Source of the DNA: Gammaproteobacteria bacterium UBA4475
GTDB lineage: Bacteria > Pseudomonadota > Gammaproteobacteria > Pseudomonadales > Azotimanducaceae
Length of the DNA stretch: 5,316 nucleotides
Direction: 5' to 3'
Assembly (NCBI GenBank): GCA_002389265.1
Contig: DGOD01000259.1
Span: 1 to 5,316, forward strand
Both the position numbers and the translations under genes were made by a program. Below are positions 4,349 to 5,316 of this stretch, piece by piece. The notes below the pieces were generated by a model, which was not told where the DNA came from, did not search any database, and was given only the letters and a program-made list of their open reading frames with translations. Within the stretch, counting starts at the first letter, position 1, and each line of letters begins with the position of its first letter.

Positions 4349-5316
4349 CGTCTCACAAGCACTCGACCACCAATCCTGAGCCAAGCACAAGGCTGACCGC
4401 GCGCACCGCCTATATCAATTGGCAGATTGTTGATGACTGCCATTCGGCTATTGATAAAACCAACCGCTGATTTGGCCGGCATGCCAGCAAAACCCGGAGG
4501 TGTTGCTGCCAGCATTAACTGACCGTTTTCTTCAGTCAGATCAACAGTCACGGCGGCGTTACCAAATTGACCCGTAAACAGTTCGGGCTTTATTTTGAAA
4601 TCTTTTACCGGTCTTGGTGGCATGAACATCTTGACTTTCATTGAATCGAAAACAGCGGCCATAACCTCGCGGCTGAAATTTGGCCCATGTCCACCATTGC
4701 TCAGGCAGACAACGGCAATGTCTTTTTCGCTGCAGATAATCAGGTCAGAGGACTGGCCAACAGTCCCACCGGGGTGACCAAAAACCTTCACATCACCCCA
4801 TTTTGCCAGGCGCCAGGGCATCCCAACCTGCCAGGGCCAGTCCTTATCATTGCTGCGTACCTGCGGTTTCTGCATTTCACGCACTGATTTTGCCGTGAGG
4901 ATTCGCTGGCCGTTTAAGCCCACACCGTTATTCTTATGCACAGCGGCATACTTCAGCAGATCAGACGCGGTCATTGCCGGAGTAGAGCCAGCAGCTTTTT
5001 GGCCGATCGAGAGATAGGCAACTTTTGGCACCATAAGACGACCGGCACGTTGAGGATCTGGCAGATGTCCAACAGCCACTCGAAAACGCAGGTTATCTTC
5101 CAGGCGACTGAGTGCGTGGTGCATTTCAAGCGGTGCAAATATTCTCTTGTCGAGGGACGTATCAAACGACCGCTGATCGAGCACTTCGATGACGCGGCCG
5201 AGAGCGCTGAAGCCGAGATTGTTATACGAATAGTTGGTACCAGGTTCAAACAGAAACGGCAGCGACACAGACTTGTCCAACAATTCTTCGATGGCCCTGT
5301 CGCCGGTATCAGTGCG
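4345..5316 (-). CDS. Serine beta-lactamase-like hydrolase, 5' end cut by window edge
   Basis: The C-terminal 323 residues of a class C beta-lactamase/penicillin-binding-protein-like hydrolase (Beta-lactamase family, COG1680 type). The frame stays open from the right edge (RTDTGDRAIEE, then LLDKSVSL), so the TTG at 5283 is an internal Leu codon and not a start. FEPGTNYSYNNLGFSALG carries the second active-site motif, Y-N-N (5226-5218), in the usual YxN position. FGHPGG (centred near 4772) is the third motif, HxG in place of KTG. The first motif, SxxK with the nucleophile, normally lies some 60 or more residues before YxN and so is beyond the window. After about 4620 a separate C-terminal domain (FTGQFGNAAVTVDL, then ENGQLMLAA) resembles the small beta-barrel domain common behind these hydrolases. 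The likely role is esterase, peptidase or amidase; true beta-lactam resistance is not indicated. It converges on the peptidase gene. Confidence 0.88.
   Translation of the reverse strand, partial: RTDTGDRAIEELLDKSVSLPFLFEPGTNYSYNNLGFSALGRVIEVLDQRSFDTSLDKRIFAPLEMHHALSRLEDNLRFRVAVGHLPDPQRAGRLMVPKVAYLSIGQKAAGSTPAMTASDLLKYAAVHKNNGVGLNGQRILTAKSVREMQKPQVRSNDKDWPWQVGMPWRLAKWGDVKVFGHPGGTVGQSSDLIICSEKDIAVVCLSNGGHGPNFSREVMAAVFDSMKVKMFMPPRPVKDFKIKPELFTGQFGNAAVTVDLTEENGQLMLAATPPGFAGMPAKSAVGFINSRMAVINNLPIDIGGARGQPCAWLRIGGRVLVRR

Noticed and set aside
4345..5316. Calling the hydrolase an antibiotic-resistance beta-lactamase
   Set aside because: The third motif is HPG in place of KTG, there is an extra C-terminal domain, and the nucleophile region is outside the window. 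The broader family is mostly esterases and peptidases.

Overview
The window reads as a compact stretch of a bacterial chromosome, most likely from a Gammaproteobacterium (free-living or marine lineages fit, but this is an impression from protein style and mid-range base composition, not a measurement). It holds five protein genes. There are no RNA genes, insertion sequences, CRISPR arrays or phage genes that I can support. Four genes are complete and the fifth runs off the right edge.

Layout from left to right. On the minus strand lie a 12-helix major facilitator transporter (18-1253, TTG start) and, upstream of it, a small exported protein with a SAM-methyltransferase fold (1397-2173). A 288-bp divergent intergenic region follows (2174-2461). 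On the plus strand come a Crp/Fnr-family regulator (2462-3160) and, 102 bp later, a DUF2817/M14-like putative zinc carboxypeptidase (3263-4348). A minus-strand serine beta-lactamase-like hydrolase (4345-5316, 5' end missing) converges on the peptidase gene, and the two stop codons overlap in the four bases TTAA.

The most informative signals are regulatory. A perfect TTGAT-N4-ATCAA box, the FNR/ANR consensus, sits at the centre of a longer dyad just upstream of the transporter gene. A 9/10 match to the same box covers the start codon of the Crp/Fnr gene itself, directly downstream of a good sigma70-type promoter. This suggests a local circuit in which a Crp/Fnr-type protein controls the transporter and perhaps represses the regulator gene. 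The regulator encoded here has neither the FNR iron-sulfur cysteines nor the FNR recognition-helix residues, so the factor that binds these boxes could equally be a separate FNR/ANR protein encoded elsewhere.

The leader of the peptidase gene can fold into two mutually exclusive 6-bp hairpins, one of which covers the ribosome binding site. Functionally the genes look like accessory metabolism and export: an exporter, an exported methyltransferase-like protein, a regulator, a peptidase and a hydrolase. No single pathway joins them, and I found no convincing new multi-gene system. The boxes, the switchable leader and the exported methyltransferase are the points worth following.
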